Shown: positions 50,703 through 60,633 of the stretch, in pieces | How positions within the stretch are numbered: the stretch's first letter is position 1 | How the letters are laid out: each line of letters starts with the position of its first letter | Assembly: GCF_045062745.1 (NCBI RefSeq) | Contig: NZ_JBJGED010000005.1 | Span: forward strand, 1 to 64,000 | DNA length: 64,000 nucleotides | From: Paenibacillus_AA sp045062745 | GTDB taxonomy: Bacteria > Bacillota > Bacilli > Paenibacillales > NBRC-103111 | Direction of reading: 5' to 3' | Notes under the pieces: model-generated | Databases searched by the model: none | What the model was told of the DNA's origin: nothing | Seen by the model: the letters and a program-made list of their open reading frames with translations, nothing else | Made by a program: the position numbers and the translations under genes

Positions 50703-51149
50703 CTACGGCAGATGTACATAGAACGAAGTCGTCTCATTCGGCACGGTCTTCGCGTAAAGCTTGCCCTTATGCTGCTCCACAATCGATTTGGCGATAGCCA
50801 AGCCGAGGCCGTAGCCGCCATGCTTGCGGGAACGGGACGGATCGGCGCGATAGAAGCGGTCGAAGATGCGATCGAGATGCTCGGGCGCAATGCCTTGGCC
50901 GGTATTCGTTTCGGTAAGCAGAATATCGTGATGCCGCTTGGCCAGCGTAAGTGAGATCGAGCCCTTCGGGTTCGTATACTTGATCGCATTGTCCAACAGA
51001 ATCATCACCACCTGCTTGAGCTGCTCGCTGTTGCCGCGTACGAACAAGTCCGGTTCGATCTCGTAACGGAATGTGAGCTCTTTCTCGAAGATGACGGCTT
51101 CCATCGTAAGGATGACGCTTTCGACCGCATCACTCAGATTTATGTGCAC
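50703..51149 (-). pseudogene. histidine kinase remnant (HATPase part only)
   Basis: 148 residues cover the N box (LLDNAIKY), a G1 box where the usual Asp is Asn (ETNTGQGI), the F box and the G2 box (GYGLGLAI), plus a normal C-terminus. The sensor, HAMP and HisKA regions are gone. It overlaps the response-regulator remnant by 20 bases; the two were joined by a deletion. Confidence 0.8.
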
Positions 51150-51565
51150 GTAGAAGGTCGTTGGTGAGGTTTTTCCACAGGAACGAAATGTACACTTCCA
51201 CGTTGTTATGCTCGACCTCCGTATCGAAACCCCATAGCTTCTCGATGATCTGCTCCTTGGAAGTCACCGAGTTTCTCCTCGTCATCAGCAGCTCCAAGAG
51301 CTCGCTCTCTTTCAGAATCAGCTTGAGCTCCTTCCCGTTGCAAGCGAGCTTGTGATTCGTCGTATTCAATTCGACATCTCCGACCTTGAGCGAATCCTCC
51401 GCCACGACCTCGCCCTTCCGTCTAAGCGCCGCCCTGATTCGGGCAAGCAGCTCCCCTGTCGAGAAGGGCTTCGCTACGTAGTCCCCGCTCCGTAGTCCAG
51501 CCCGGAGATTTTGTCAGAGGTCTCGCCCTTGGCCGTCAGCAGAATGACAGGGCTGGAGATCCATT
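51130..51565 (-). pseudogene. OmpR-family response regulator remnant, frameshifted
   Basis: The C-terminal winged helix (EDSLKVGDVELNTTNHKLACNG and NSVTSKEQIIEKLWG) is intact to residue SFLWKNL, where normal wording breaks off into the kinase. Upstream, the receiver end reads SPVILLTAKGETSDKISG, then a one-base loss near 51483 breaks LDYGAxDYVAKPF, and before ~51565 the receiver start is missing. So the two-component pair was lost by deletion plus frameshift. Confidence 0.8.
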
Positions 51566-51652
51566 TAGAAAAGAGGAGATTTTCGCTTCCTGTCGAATAA
51601 TTCTAGTTTTGGATAGAGATTAGCATTTAATGGGAGAGGGACAGGTGAGTCT

Positions 51653-53329
51653 ATGAAGAGACCGCGTTGGAAAATGAGTTGGAGTAAAGTATTGTTTGTA
51701 GCCTTGTTAGTGATTCTTGCAAGTTGTCAGGCCGTAGGGGGCTTCGATGTAAATAAAGCATTGGTAGAAGCCGTGGTCGCGAAATCGATGGAAGGGAAAG
51801 GCGAATTCGCACTCCATCTTGAGATGGACGAGAAAGCGCAAATGGCGCCTGAACAACGGGCGATGCTGAAGGTTTTCGAGAAGATGACAGTCAGCCTCGA
51901 ATCGATCAAAATGGAGAGCAGCGCGCGAATGTCCGTGAAGGGGACAGCCTCGATTGCGAGTTACACGATCCCGTTCGAAGCGGGTGTGACCGAAGAGCAA
52001 ATCGTGCTAAAGGTCGATGGCGGCAAGAAGCCGATCGTGTTCAATCTGAAGGACCAATCAGCTTCAACCGAGATGGAGCCTTTTCTCACGGAGCTTCAGA
52101 AGAAGTTGAGCGACGGCGAATTGTCGCGCGGCATCATGTCCTATTTCATCAAGCAGCTGCCTAACCCAAGCAAGATCAACGTAGAAAACGTGAGCGAGCT
52201 CATCCATGGAGAGACGGTATCCTTACATAAGCTGCATAGCGAAATTACGGGCAAAGAACTGCTGCCGCTGGTGAAAGCTTTTGTCAAAAATGTCCTGAAG
52301 GATGACGAGTCGCTCAAGGAGCTGATCGGTCAGCTTTACGATGCATTATACCCGATAATCGCGGCAGAGCTGGAAAAGGCCATCAAGTCGGTGCCGGAAG
52401 AAGTGGAAGGCATGGATGAGGAAGGCATGGACGAAGAAGAAATGGATTTATACTACGTGGACGAACTGACTCCGTACAACAGCAGTCCGATAGGCCAAGT
52501 CAAAACGGTCATGCAGCCGATCGTGACGGGGATCAAAGCGGTGTTGGACGATCGTGACATTGCGATCGAAGTGATTCATACGGAAGTGAAGCAGTTGTTC
52601 GTCATTGCGCTAGTCGCCCTGGAAAGCACCGGCAAGGAAGCTCAGAAAGCTCTGGACACCGCATTCAACCAAGATTCATGGTTCAAGACGGATCTCTTCT
52701 TCGATAACAGCTTCAAGCTGAGAAAGTCGGACACTTCCATGAAGATCGCAGTGCCGCCGCAGGAGAATTCCGGGGGAATCGCCTCCGTAGGCATCACGAT
52801 GTCCATGGAGAACTGGAACGTCAATGGTAATGTCAAGGCTGATTCGATCCCGATGCAAGGGGGAGCGTTCACCTTCGATAAGGGAATGAAACCGGCAGAT
52901 CTTCTGCAAAATTTCGACCCGAACTCGGCCGTGTACCAACTGCTGAAAAAGGACCTCGGGATTGCCAAAATCTCGCTGCCTCTGTTCCTGGGCACCGGTG
53001 AATATGTACCGAATCGACAACAGCCTTTCATCGAGAGAGGCGTCACAATGGTCCCGATCCGATTTATCGCCGAACGATTGAATGCCAAGGTGGAATGGAA
53101 TTCTACCGATCAAACGATTACGGTGACGGATCCGCTGGCTTCTCGAACTATTGTTCTCCGGGGAGGCAGCAATATTGCTATCGTGGATGGGAAGAGCACA
53201 GCAATGGAAGTTGAGGTTCTCATTCGGGATGACAATAGCTTCGTACCGCTGACCTTTATCGTAAACCAATTAGGCGGCAAAACAAGCTGGAATGAAGCCA
53301 TGCGCACGGTAATCATTACAAAAGATTAA
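51653..53329 (+). CDS. stalk-domain (copper amine oxidase N-terminal-like) lipoprotein
   Basis: 558 residues. Lipobox LASC (about residue 25) after a hydrophobic signal, so extracellular and lipid-anchored. Residues ~40-400 are an unknown, charged domain with a Met/Glu-rich stretch (GMDEEGMDEEEMD). The last ~110 residues are a copper-amine-oxidase N-terminal-like (PF07833) stalk domain, with PFIERGVTMVPIRFIAERL, VEWNSTDQTITV and SFVPLTFIVNQLGGKTSWNE, widespread in Paenibacillus surface proteins. No enzymatic motif. A terminator follows. Confidence 0.85.
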   Translation: MKRPRWKMSWSKVLFVALLVILASCQAVGGFDVNKALVEAVVAKSMEGKGEFALHLEMDEKAQMAPEQRAMLKVFEKMTVSLESIKMESSARMSVKGTASIASYTIPFEAGVTEEQIVLKVDGGKKPIVFNLKDQSASTEMEPFLTELQKKLSDGELSRGIMSYFIKQLPNPSKINVENVSELIHGETVSLHKLHSEITGKELLPLVKAFVKNVLKDDESLKELIGQLYDALYPIIAAELEKAIKSVPEEVEGMDEEGMDEEEMDLYYVDELTPYNSSPIGQVKTVMQPIVTGIKAVLDDRDIAIEVIHTEVKQLFVIALVALESTGKEAQKALDTAFNQDSWFKTDLFFDNSFKLRKSDTSMKIAVPPQENSGGIASVGITMSMENWNVNGNVKADSIPMQGGAFTFDKGMKPADLLQNFDPNSAVYQLLKKDLGIAKISLPLFLGTGEYVPNRQQPFIERGVTMVPIRFIAERLNAKVEWNSTDQTITVTDPLASRTIVLRGGSNIAIVDGKSTAMEVEVLIRDDNSFVPLTFIVNQLGGKTSWNEAMRTVIITKD

Positions 53330-53365
53330 TGGGTTGGGTATCCAACCGACAGGAAAATTGTACGG

Positions 53366-53399
53366 GGAGAGCGGGCCGGCTATGGCTTGCTCTCTTTTT
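53366..53399 (+). terminator. intrinsic terminator
   Basis: GAGAGC near 53367 pairs with GCTCTC (53389-53394), then TTTTT. Confidence 0.7.
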
Positions 53400-53613
53400 C
53401 ATATTGCCAATCATTTCACGATTAGGACGGATTCAGAAACGCGACTATTGGGTATTACAGCTTGAAGTAGCCGCCCGTACACAGCCAGTAGACAGTCCGG
53501 AACCGTTGCGAATGCAGTCGAAACGGATCGTTCGGTTCTCAAAATGTATCGCGTATTTGGGGAGGATTCGCTCTACGACTGTTGTATAATAGTCGATGGA
53601 GGAGGTGCAAAAC

Positions 53614-55539
53614 ATGCAGAATACGGACGTAATTAGCCAGCAAGCCCTATTCGAACATGTATTTAAGAATGCTTCGATCGGGATCGTTCTGATCTCATTG
53701 GACGGCAAGTGGATGAGTGTGAATCCCTCGGTATGTAAAATATTCAAGTATACCCATGAAGAGATATTGGCGCTTGACGCGTCAGATTTCATTTATTCCC
53801 AAGATGCCGGCAAGAGTGAGCAGTTGGTAAGCGAATTATTCGAAGGACTTACTTCTTCCTACGAACTCGAGAAGAAGTATACGCTCAAAAACGGCGAAAT
53901 TTTGTGGACGTCCATTCATGTCTCGCTCGTTCGGGATGAAGACACGGGGAAACCTCAATACTTTATCTCGCAGATTATAGATATTACGAAGAGCAAGGTG
54001 GCGGAACAAAAGCTGCAAGAAAGTATTGAGCGTTACACTTCGCTCAAAAAGTACAATCACGACGCGATCATCTCCTTTGGGCTGGACGGCACGATCATTA
54101 ACGGCAATCGGATGGCGGAGCAGCTGACAGGCTACACCATTGAAGAACTGATCGGTTCGAGCATCTCCTGGATCATCGGGGATCGCAATCTGGTCAATGT
54201 CTTGTCCGCCTCGGAGGATTTCACCGCGGCTGAGCAAGATATCAATTATATCAAACACAAAGAAGGTCTCGCGGTGGAGGTGTTGGCCACCCTCGCGCCG
54301 ATCATCATTCACGGCAGCAATGTGGGATTCTACTTGATCGCCAAGGACATGACCGAACAGAAGAGGCTGATTATCGAGAAGGAAGCGGCGGAAAAGACGA
54401 ATAACGCGAAAAGCGAATTTTTGGCCATGATGAGCCATGAGATCCGCACGCCTATGAACGGCGTAATCGGGATGACCGATTTGCTGATGGAAACGTCGTT
54501 GGATGAGGAGCAGCAGGAGTACGTTCAAATTATTAAAAAGAGCGGCGATACGCTCCTTATGATCATCAACGATATTCTGGACTTTTCCAAAATAGAAGCC
54601 GGCAAGGAAGTGTTGTCGGAGGAGCTGTTCAGCGTGAGGGGGATTCTCACGGAGGCGATGAATACGATTTTGCCGAAAGCGCTGGAGAAAAATCTGGAGA
54701 TCACGACTTCCGTCAATCCCGATGTGCCCACCCTGGTGGTTGGCGATGTTACGAAAATCAAGCAAGTGCTTATGAATCTTCTCAGCAATGCCATTAAGTT
54801 TACCCCGAATGGAGCGATCACGGTCTCTGTTCAACGGCTTATGCAGGAACAAGGGATGGTGCGTCTACTGTTTACGGTCCGCGACACCGGTCTCGGAGTG
54901 CCTAAGGATAAAGCCGCAAGGTTATTCGAACCGTTTTTTCAAGCGGATAACTACATGACCCGGAAAGTGGAAGGGACCGGATTGGGACTCGCGATTTGCA
55001 AAAAGCTGGTTCAACTGATGGGCGGCGAAATCTGGTACGAGCCTAGCACCGATCACCCGGGGTCGGTTTTTAAGTTTACGACGAGCTTACAAATCGGAGC
55101 CCATCCGGGCAAGCAGCAGGACGACGCCTCGGCCAATCCGGAGAATCTCGCCGATAATACGCTGAAAATTCTGATCGCGGAAGATAACGAAGTGAATCAC
55201 ATCGTCTTGAAAAAAATGGTCGAGAAGCTGGGCTACAACTCAACGGCCGTGCTGAACGGACAAGAGGCCGTGGAAGCGTTCCGGCGGTACCCGTACGACA
55301 TCATATTCATGGATGTCCAGATGCCGGTGATGGACGGGTTAGCCGCTACCAAGCTCATAAGAGAGACGCTGTCCGCGAGTAAGAGTCCGTATATCGTAGC
55401 GGTGACGGCCCATGCAATCAAGGGCGACCGCGAAAAATACTTGGCGGCGGGCATGGACGAATACGTCAGCAAGCCCATCAGCATCGAAGCGATCTCGGAA
55501 ATTATTGCGAGATCGCTAAGACATAAGAGCCCCCTTTAG
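53614..55539 (+). CDS. cytoplasmic hybrid sensor histidine kinase (PAS-PAS-HisKA-HATPase-REC)
   Basis: 641 residues, no membrane helix. Two PAS domains (residues ~10-130, ~135-255), a HisKA H-box with MSHEIRTPMNGVIG (phospho-His ~275), HATPase with NLLSNAIKFTPNG, RDTGLGVP and GTGLGLAICKK, and a C-terminal receiver (LIAEDNEVNH, phospho-Asp in IIFMDVQMPVMDG, Lys in VTAHAI-KGDR region). No HPt domain. ATG 53614 is set by GGAGGAGGTG upstream; the ATG at 53596 precedes that site. Signal unknown. Confidence 0.93.
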   Translation: MQNTDVISQQALFEHVFKNASIGIVLISLDGKWMSVNPSVCKIFKYTHEEILALDASDFIYSQDAGKSEQLVSELFEGLTSSYELEKKYTLKNGEILWTSIHVSLVRDEDTGKPQYFISQIIDITKSKVAEQKLQESIERYTSLKKYNHDAIISFGLDGTIINGNRMAEQLTGYTIEELIGSSISWIIGDRNLVNVLSASEDFTAAEQDINYIKHKEGLAVEVLATLAPIIIHGSNVGFYLIAKDMTEQKRLIIEKEAAEKTNNAKSEFLAMMSHEIRTPMNGVIGMTDLLMETSLDEEQQEYVQIIKKSGDTLLMIINDILDFSKIEAGKEVLSEELFSVRGILTEAMNTILPKALEKNLEITTSVNPDVPTLVVGDVTKIKQVLMNLLSNAIKFTPNGAITVSVQRLMQEQGMVRLLFTVRDTGLGVPKDKAARLFEPFFQADNYMTRKVEGTGLGLAICKKLVQLMGGEIWYEPSTDHPGSVFKFTTSLQIGAHPGKQQDDASANPENLADNTLKILIAEDNEVNHIVLKKMVEKLGYNSTAVLNGQEAVEAFRRYPYDIIFMDVQMPVMDGLAATKLIRETLSASKSPYIVAVTAHAIKGDREKYLAAGMDEYVSKPISIEAISEIIARSLRHKSPL

Positions 55540-55572
55540 TTTGCAGGCGGGGGACGAGTGGATTACATCGAA

Positions 55573-56049
55573 TCACACTCGAAGCACTTTGACCATCAAT
55601 CGTTTGATGGCGCCGAGAAACCGGGGTTTGGTCCAAGAAGGCGAGACGAAGATCGTATACATTCCCAGTCGGTTGCCGCCCCATAAGTCAGTAACAATGC
55701 CATTGCCGATCACCGCGGTCTCCTTCGTATGTGTGCCGAGTACCTCCAGAGCCGCGAGAAACGCTTTTTTCCTCGGTTTAGTCGCCCTGAACAGCGCCGG
55801 AATCTCCTGAACGAGCTCATTACCCGCCGCGGGAGGTTTACTGTTCGAGACGATGATCAGCTTGATGGGGTAACGAGACTTGAACGTTTTCAGCCAGTTC
55901 ATCATCGAATCCGTCGCGGACACGGAATTCGCCGGAATTAACGTATTGCTCCAATTGACGATAATGCCTTTGATGCCTGCCCGCTGCAGCGCGTCTCCGT
56001 CCAAGTCCTCCATGGACCGAACGATAAGCGACGGCTTGAAAATACGCAT
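55573..56049 (-). CDS. YqeG-like HAD-superfamily protein with degenerate active site
   Basis: 158 residues. Similar to YqeG-type HAD phosphatases over the whole length (MRIFKPSLIVRSMEDLDGD start, IIVSNSKPPAAG, TDLWGGNRLGMYTIFVSP end). However, motif I, normally DLDNTLV with the nucleophile Asp, reads NWSNTLIP, and the later GD motif reads VIGNGIVTD, so catalytic Asp residues are replaced. Probably not a phosphatase but a binding or regulatory relative. ATG 56049 has GGAGGAAG upstream. Confidence 0.8.
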   Translation of the reverse strand: MRIFKPSLIVRSMEDLDGDALQRAGIKGIIVNWSNTLIPANSVSATDSMMNWLKTFKSRYPIKLIIVSNSKPPAAGNELVQEIPALFRATKPRKKAFLAALEVLGTHTKETAVIGNGIVTDLWGGNRLGMYTIFVSPSWTKPRFLGAIKRLMVKVLRV

Positions 56050-56215
56050 GAGCTTCCTCCGTGATGTTCTATCCGTAAAGTGGTTGGTCCTGATTCGCAT
56101 ATAGTTTTCCATTTCTCACATGTTTCATTCCGGGCCCGGAAATTCGAGCGTAGGAGGAATTCCACTGGCGGTTCGCGAAATGAGTTTGGGAATAAAGCTG
56201 AAGCGGGGGGAGCCC

Positions 56216-57301
56216 ATGGGGAGCAAAATCAAGTTGGGTATCGTAGGATGCGGCATGATCGCCCAACATCATCTCAAGCACGCGATGGAGTCCGAGCACA
56301 TTCTAGTAACGGCGGTTGCCGATATCCGGGAGCAGGCGGCGCGTTCGACCGCCGACAAATTCGGGATTCCCACCGTATACACGGATCCGGATGAGCTCTT
56401 CGCCAACCCGGAGATCGAAGGAGTCGTACTGGCCCTGCAAACGAAATACCGCACGGAGCTTGCTCTGAAAGCGTTCGCGCAGGGCAAACACGTGCTGCTG
56501 GAGAAGCCGGCCGGTATGAATGCGGAAGAGGTACGCCGGATGATCGAGGTTAGAGGAGAGCTGATCGCCGGATGCTGCTCTTCCCGGTTCCGGTTCTTCG
56601 ATTCGGCGCGTGCTGCGGCTGAATTCATCCAGACCGGCGCGCTCGGAGACATCCGGGTCATCCGCTGCCGCAACATCGCTCCGGCCGCACCTCCGAATGC
56701 TCCTCCTCTGCCTTGGCAGTACAGCAGAACGGTGAACGGCGGCGGCGTGTTGGCGGACTGGGGGGTCTACGACCTGGATTATATCCTCGGCATTCTGGGT
56801 TGGACGCTCCAGCCGGAGACGGTGTACGGCCGTAAATGGAACGTCGCTCCGCCCTATGAATCGTACATTGCGCCGGAGTCCGACGCCGAGACGCACGTAG
56901 TGGCCATGATCGGATGTTCGGGCGGCGCCGTGATCCACTTCGAGCGGGGAGCGATGATACCGGGAAACCGTGAACATGCGTGGCAAATCGTCGGCACAAA
57001 GGGAACGCTCGACTTGTACTTGCTTCCTTCGGAGGAGAAAGAAATCGTTTTCCACGAGGCCGTTACGGAGGAAGGGGTGGTCCGGCATACGATCTGGAAA
57101 GGCGCCGATACTTGGTCCGGCGTTCACGCGGGACCTATATCCGATTTCGCCGCCTCGATTCGGGATCGCCGACAGCCCGGGACGAATCTGGAAAATGCCT
57201 GGACCATTCAGTCCATCATCGACTCTATCTATGCGTCATCGGACACGGGCAAGCTTTCGATAATAGCTGGAAGAACGGGGGGCATGTTCGATGAACATTA
57301 G
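56216..57301 (+). CDS. Gfo/Idh/MocA-family oxidoreductase (second)
   Basis: 361 residues. LGIVGCGMIAQHHLKHA (Rossmann) and LLEKPAGMNAEEVRRMIE (EKP catalytic Lys) are present, and GVLADWGVYDLDYILGILG gives the typical C-terminal segment. Substrate not known. ATG 56216 has GGGGGGAG upstream. It overlaps the next gene by 11 bases, and both would form a sugar-acid or polyol catabolic pair. Confidence 0.9.
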   Translation: MGSKIKLGIVGCGMIAQHHLKHAMESEHILVTAVADIREQAARSTADKFGIPTVYTDPDELFANPEIEGVVLALQTKYRTELALKAFAQGKHVLLEKPAGMNAEEVRRMIEVRGELIAGCCSSRFRFFDSARAAAEFIQTGALGDIRVIRCRNIAPAAPPNAPPLPWQYSRTVNGGGVLADWGVYDLDYILGILGWTLQPETVYGRKWNVAPPYESYIAPESDAETHVVAMIGCSGGAVIHFERGAMIPGNREHAWQIVGTKGTLDLYLLPSEEKEIVFHEAVTEEGVVRHTIWKGADTWSGVHAGPISDFAASIRDRRQPGTNLENAWTIQSIIDSIYASSDTGKLSIIAGRTGGMFDEH

Positions 57302-58094
57302 CGGATACAGCTCGAATTTGTACGGCTGGGAGGAGCGCTATAAAGCGGACGGCCGGGATTCGTCTCTGGACGCGATCCTTAGGGATTGTGCGAAGGCGGG
57401 GCTGGATGCCGTGGAGGTCGCTCCGAGGCACGATGCGGTCGCATTAACTCGGGCGTATGGTCTGAGAATAGCCGCGATGTATGTGGGGCTGCCTCTTCAT
57501 GAACCGTTCGAGTCGCTACGGATAGACGAAACCGTCATAACGCCTGCGAGAAGGTTCTCGGAAGCCGGGGGCACCGACCTCCTTCTCAACGCAAACCCGA
57601 AGGGAGAATGGGCTAACCCGCAGCAGAAGACGGAGGAGGAGCTTAAGCGGCAGGGGGACAATATGACCCGCATCGCACGGTTCATGAGTCCGCTGGGACT
57701 CAAGGTTTGCATGCATAATCATGCTGCCGCTTATACCAAGGCGGAAGGGGATCTTCGCTCTGTCATTGATTATGCCGACCCCATCGTCGGGCTTTGTGTG
57801 GATACCGGATGGGCTCACACGGCCGGACACGATCCGCTCGAGTGGATGCTTCGATATCCGGACCGCATCACCGCCCTGCACTTAAGAAATCAATTCGGCT
57901 CCACGCCTGCCGAGGATTTGCTCGAGGGGGACATTGACATGTCCAGGCTGATCGGTACTCTGCAGAAGATCGGATACTCCGGTTGGATCGGGATGGAGCT
58001 ATGGCACCCGCCCAAGACGAACCCTCAGCGCTCGATGTTGGAAGACGTTCAGCGGTCGGTTCAGTATTTGAAAAACTTGGTCCATTCGTTATAG
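57291..58094 (+). CDS. sugar phosphate isomerase/epimerase (AP endonuclease-family TIM barrel)
   Basis: 267 residues. The pattern ILRDCAKAGLDAVEV, CMHNHAAAYTK, VGLCVDTGWAHTAG and IGMELWHPP supplies the His, Glu and Asp of the metal site in xylose-isomerase-like TIM barrels. It probably isomerises or dehydrates the product of the coupled MocA enzyme. Length fits the family. Confidence 0.88.
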   Translation: MNISGYSSNLYGWEERYKADGRDSSLDAILRDCAKAGLDAVEVAPRHDAVALTRAYGLRIAAMYVGLPLHEPFESLRIDETVITPARRFSEAGGTDLLLNANPKGEWANPQQKTEEELKRQGDNMTRIARFMSPLGLKVCMHNHAAAYTKAEGDLRSVIDYADPIVGLCVDTGWAHTAGHDPLEWMLRYPDRITALHLRNQFGSTPAEDLLEGDIDMSRLIGTLQKIGYSGWIGMELWHPPKTNPQRSMLEDVQRSVQYLKNLVHSL

Positions 58095-58100
58095 TATCGC

Positions 58101-59543
58101 TTACCGGGGGGCGAGCGTAGTACGCAGAGCTTCGGCGAATTTCCGGATGCCCGTCTCGATCTCCTCTTCCCGAGGCCGGGCATACGATAACCGGACATAC
58201 CCGGACTCGGAGCCGTACACGCTCCCTGGGACGAAGAGGACGCCTTGCTTGATGCCCTTCTCCAGTAGCTCGTAATCGCCTACCGGCTTGTTGACCTTGC
58301 ACCATAGATTCAAGCCTCCGTTCGGCAATTCAAACGTGATCTCCTCGGGGAGCTCTCGGATCAGCGCATCCACGAGGAGATCCCTCCTGTGCCGAAGAGA
58401 GAGGCGAAGTCCATCCAAGTGACGGGCCAATTCGCCCGAATTCAAAAAATGCGCTGCGATCCATTGGGGAAAGATGCTCAGCCCGAAATCCATTTGTTGC
58501 CGGGCATCGGCCAGCCGGTGGATCACCGATTGCGGGGCGACCATCCAACCGATTCGCAGGCCGGAGGCGGCTATTTTGGAGAGCGATCCGACATAGATCA
58601 CCGTGCCGCCATGATCCAGCGTTTTGAGCGGCATCGGGGGATCGGTTTCCAGAGACGTCATGCTGAAGGCGTCGTCTTCGACGATCGGGATGCCCAGCTG
58701 TTCGCAGCAGGCGACAATTTCCAATCTGCGGGCAGGTGCCAATACCGTACCGGTAGGGTTCTGGTAATTCGGATTCAGAAACACCATTCGAATTCGATGC
58801 TGACGATATAGCGTTCGAATCTCCTCCGGGTTCACACCATGCTTGTCAACGCTCAGCCCGAAGAGACGCAGACCTGCGGATTGAAACATGGGCAGGGAGT
58901 AGCAATAGGACGGATTCTCGATCGCGATGGCATCGCCCGGACTCAGCAAGCATTGCGTAATCAAGTACAACGACTGCTGCGATCCCGACGTGATGAGGAT
59001 GGATTCATCGGTGGCTTGAATTTGCCGATACGTCCGCAGGAACGAAGCCAATTGCACGCGCAGAGGGGCGTATCCTTGCGGATCGCCATAACCGAGCGTC
59101 TCTTCGAACGGGTGCTGTGTCATAATCGTCCGGACCGCTTCATTCGGCGCCAATTCCGGGGCCAGCTCGCCGCTCGCGAAGTTTATGTGGTTCTCCCCGC
59201 TCTGAATACTTTCCCGGATCCTTCGCATGAACGGCAAGTTCGGCAAGAAAGTGCCGCCCTCCACATAACGGCTCCAGTTCGGCACAGACAACGGAGTCAT
59301 CCCCCATAGATGTTTGCTAACCCGGGTTCCGCTCCCGGGCACCCTCTCAATGACACCCGAAGCGCGAAGTTCATCATAAGCCTGGACCGCCGTACTCCGA
59401 TTGATCCCATATTGCTCCGCCAGCTTCCGTTCGGAGGGAAGGACGCTTCCCGGCGGCAGTTCGCCAATCGAGATCCGCTGCTCGATATGCTCCGCGATTT
59501 GCCGATATAGCGGTTTATTCGTACTGCGCTCCGGCTTCCACAT
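58101..59543 (-). CDS. MocR-family (GntR HTH + aminotransferase) transcriptional regulator
   Basis: 480 residues. The N-terminal GntR wHTH (LYRQIAEHIEQRISIGELPPG, PSERKLAEQYGINRSTAVQAYD) is followed by a class I aminotransferase-like domain from ~115, with NPSYCYSLPMF, FLNPNYQNPTG and VGSLSKIAASGLRIGW, where the K in SLSKI is the likely PLP lysine. MocR regulators use PLP and an amine-type ligand. GAGGTG lies upstream of ATG 59543. It is divergent from the small membrane protein at 59767. Confidence 0.93.
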   Translation of the reverse strand: MWKPERSTNKPLYRQIAEHIEQRISIGELPPGSVLPSERKLAEQYGINRSTAVQAYDELRASGVIERVPGSGTRVSKHLWGMTPLSVPNWSRYVEGGTFLPNLPFMRRIRESIQSGENHINFASGELAPELAPNEAVRTIMTQHPFEETLGYGDPQGYAPLRVQLASFLRTYRQIQATDESILITSGSQQSLYLITQCLLSPGDAIAIENPSYCYSLPMFQSAGLRLFGLSVDKHGVNPEEIRTLYRQHRIRMVFLNPNYQNPTGTVLAPARRLEIVACCEQLGIPIVEDDAFSMTSLETDPPMPLKTLDHGGTVIYVGSLSKIAASGLRIGWMVAPQSVIHRLADARQQMDFGLSIFPQWIAAHFLNSGELARHLDGLRLSLRHRRDLLVDALIRELPEEITFELPNGGLNLWCKVNKPVGDYELLEKGIKQGVLFVPGSVYGSESGYVRLSYARPREEEIETGIRKFAEALRTTLAPR

Positions 59544-59766
59544 CGGCCGACACCTCGTTTCTAGACTGGACAACACTCACTCTCAGTGTACCAATTGCTT
59601 CTGGGAGCGGTGAGCGGGGGTTGCGAACACTCCGTGACGAAATTGTTGCATTTCAATGAAAAGTGGATGGGGCAATTCCCGTCCAATTGGATGGTCCCAT
59701 ATGGAGTCTGTCCAACTATGATGAATTTACAACGATACGGGCTAAGAAGAAAGGGAGGCCATAACA

Positions 59767-59976
59767 ATGGTATCGACTTCGGTTATTTTGATCGCGGTAC
59801 TGCTACTTATAGCCATCGCAGCGACGATAGCGGTAGGGATGTCCAAGGAAAATCGAGAAGGGAATCCCGATTACGAGAAACGAACGAAAGGCAATTGGAC
59901 CCGTCTCACGCTGCATTATGTCATTACCGGCATTGTTGGTGTAGTAGCGATCATTGTATTCGTTACATCGAGATAG
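59767..59976 (+). CDS. small two-helix membrane protein
   Basis: 69 residues, GGGAGG upstream. Two hydrophobic helices (VILIAVLLLIAIAATIAV, YVITGIVGVVAIIVFV) separated by a charged loop. Function unknown; divergent from the MocR gene, so perhaps regulated by it. Confidence 0.7.
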   Translation: MVSTSVILIAVLLLIAIAATIAVGMSKENREGNPDYEKRTKGNWTRLTLHYVITGIVGVVAIIVFVTSR

Positions 59977-60031
59977 GGGATCCCACGTTCGTACAAAAAC
60001 GGCGTTGCTGGATTGCGATATCAGAAGAAAT

Positions 60032-60074
60032 AAAGATGCAGCAGCCACCGACGTCGGCGGCCTGCTGCATCTTT
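60032..60074 (+). terminator. bidirectional intrinsic terminator
   Basis: AAAGATGCAGCAG (60032-60044) pairs with CTGCTGCATCTTT (60062-60074); lies between convergent coding regions. Confidence 0.8.
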
Positions 60075-60633
60075 ATTTGTTATCCGCGTTTATAGCCATC
60101 GCATCACGCATGAATTCGGCTAGACCGTCTCCGAACTGGTCGATACTTTTCGTGAACCGGTCGTCTTCTACATACAACTGTCCTAATCCTTTGAAGGCTT
60201 CGAGCGAGTAATGATAGTCGCCGCTATTCAAATAACTATACCATTCGCTTATAGCAGCTTGAGCTTTTTGCGATTCTGGAGCAAGGTTGCGAACGGAGGC
60301 GAGTTTCTCGTAAATCCCAACCATTTTTTCAGCCATCCCTTTTTGTTCCTCTTTGGATAGGCGCTCGATTACATAGGCGACTCTATCAACAGCTTCGTAC
60401 CCCCAACGCTCTCTGGCTTCCTGCTCGTAAGGGTTATGGCCGAAATCAAAGCCTTCAAATCTTTCTTTGGTGGACATTCGAATTTCTCCTTTCGTGTGCC
60501 GGATCGTCTTATCGATCGTTCTGATCATTCTATCAAGCCGCTCGCGTTTCTCCAGCATCAGCTTCCGATGCATCTCCAATGCCTCGATTCGATCGAATGA
60601 CGGATCGTCGACGATCTCTTTGATTTTTTTCAA
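60073..60633 (-). pseudogene. N-terminally truncated MerR/TipAS-type regulator
   Basis: 186 residues. It begins inside the MerR dimerisation helix (KKIKEIVDDPSFDRIEALEM, RKLMLEKRERLDRMIRTID) and continues with a TipAS-like ligand domain (GFDFGHNPYEQEARERWGYE, KEEQKGMAEKMV). The ~60-residue HTH that should precede is absent, a stop lies just upstream (TGA next to GLPLKKIKE), and the only start is TTG 60633 without a well-placed ribosome binding site. It is therefore likely dead, or could bind a drug without DNA activity. Confidence 0.65.
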
